From Hyphomicrobium sp. (GTDB taxonomy: Bacteria > Pseudomonadota > Alphaproteobacteria > Rhizobiales > Hyphomicrobiaceae), in NCBI GenBank assembly GCA_024230315.1, contig JAAERO010000444.1, positions 1 through 43,831 of the forward strand: DNA of 43,831 nucleotides, given 5' to 3'. Below, in pieces: positions 43,586 to 43,831 of the stretch. Every line of letters starts with the position of its first letter. Positions within the stretch are counted from its first letter, which is position 1. The position numbers were made by a program, and so were the translations under genes. Under the pieces are notes generated by a model. That model saw nothing but the letters and a program-made list of their open reading frames with translations. It did no database searches and was not told where the DNA came from.

Positions 43586-43831
43586 GGCACCTCGAACAAT
43601 GGCGCTTTTGGCTTTGTGGGTGCCGGCGGCGCGGCGTCAGGCGCGGTTGCGATGCTGGTCTGCCGCCTTCGCGGCGGCCTTTGCGTTGCCCTCAACCGAC
43701 ATTCCCCGGATGACACTGCATCGATGATGGAGTGCGCCAATTTCCGTTCCTCGAAGCAGGAACTGCGGTAATCAGACCCTCACTTGCCGCCACTGTGGCT
43801 GGCGAGCGTCAAGTCTGGCCGTTTGGTGTTA
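43586..43831. other. Right-edge stretch, no clear gene; possible partial minus-strand frame
   Basis: No complete gene is visible in these 246 bp. A minus-strand frame enters from the edge and ends at 43780 with the text RPDLTLASHSGGK, which could be the end of a cut gene. GCCGCC and GGCGGC at 43662-43678 form a short hairpin with a 5-base loop and no T-run. I recognise nothing further. Confidence 0.3.

Noticed and set aside
43662-43678. GCCGCC/GGCGGC hairpin near the right edge considered as a terminator
   Set aside because: Six-base-pair stem with no T-run on either strand.
1-43831. tRNA, rRNA, CRISPR arrays and prophage or secretion clusters
   Set aside because: I looked for tRNA-like and rRNA landmarks, regular short repeats with spacers, and phage or secretion gene sets, and saw none.

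Overview
The window is chromosomal DNA from an alphaproteobacterium, most likely of the Hyphomicrobiales (Rhizobiales) or a close relative. The evidence is gene content and order: parB-parA-rsmG-mnmG-mnmE next to rho-hemJ-hemE; then ppsR-maf-aroE-coaE-dnaQ-secB-fxsA-Tim44-mltA-smr; plus DUF2794, DUF2865 and IalB-type proteins that are typical of this class, and acnA beside ccmABCDG. The DNA is GC-rich, and codon use looks even throughout, with no obvious foreign island.

Left third (1-13.9 kb): coaA and hisE are followed by the chromosome segregation genes parB and parA. Next is a single 837-codon gene that joins mnmG and rsmG, then a broken unrecognised gene, then mnmE. Two near-perfect parS palindromes lie here, one inside the rsmG half and one just downstream of mnmE. 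A frameshifted thioredoxin-domain (DUF255/YyaL) gene and a sterol-desaturase-family gene follow. Then come rho, hemJ and hemE on the minus strand.

The gap at 13,868-14,305, between hemE and ppsR, is the likely replication origin. It has the same neighbour (hemE) as the Caulobacter origin, transcription diverges from it, its hemE end is AT-rich with three clustered GANTC sites, and it has a few relaxed DnaA-box matches.

Middle (14.3-30.6 kb): a plus-strand run (ppsR, maf, aroE, coaE, dnaQ) faces secB and fxsA. Then come Tim44-like, mltA and smr, an IalB protein, a TrmH-type methyltransferase, a quinone oxidoreductase and a DUF2865 protein. thpR and tesA diverge from a LolD/YbbA-YbbP type ABC pair, followed by a Bax-inhibitor-1 membrane protein.

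Right third (30.6-43.8 kb): a 301-bp element with perfect 27-bp inverted ends touches the stop codon of a DUF2794 gene. Beyond it lie a structured, probably untranslated transcript with a strong terminator and a palindromic repeat. Next come an M3 oligopeptidase, a DUF1223 protein, aconitase A, the ccmABCDG cytochrome c maturation operon, a beta-carbonic anhydrase and a SulP anion transporter. A second copy of the palindromic repeat begins at the sulP stop codon.

Most genes are housekeeping. The items most worth a second look are the mnmG-rsmG fusion with its embedded parS, the putative origin, the 301-bp element and the repeat that both start at TAG stop codons, the structured transcript near 31.6 kb, and the small duplication that gives maf two start sites. 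I did not find a defence, secretion or biosynthetic system that would count as an undescribed multi-gene system.
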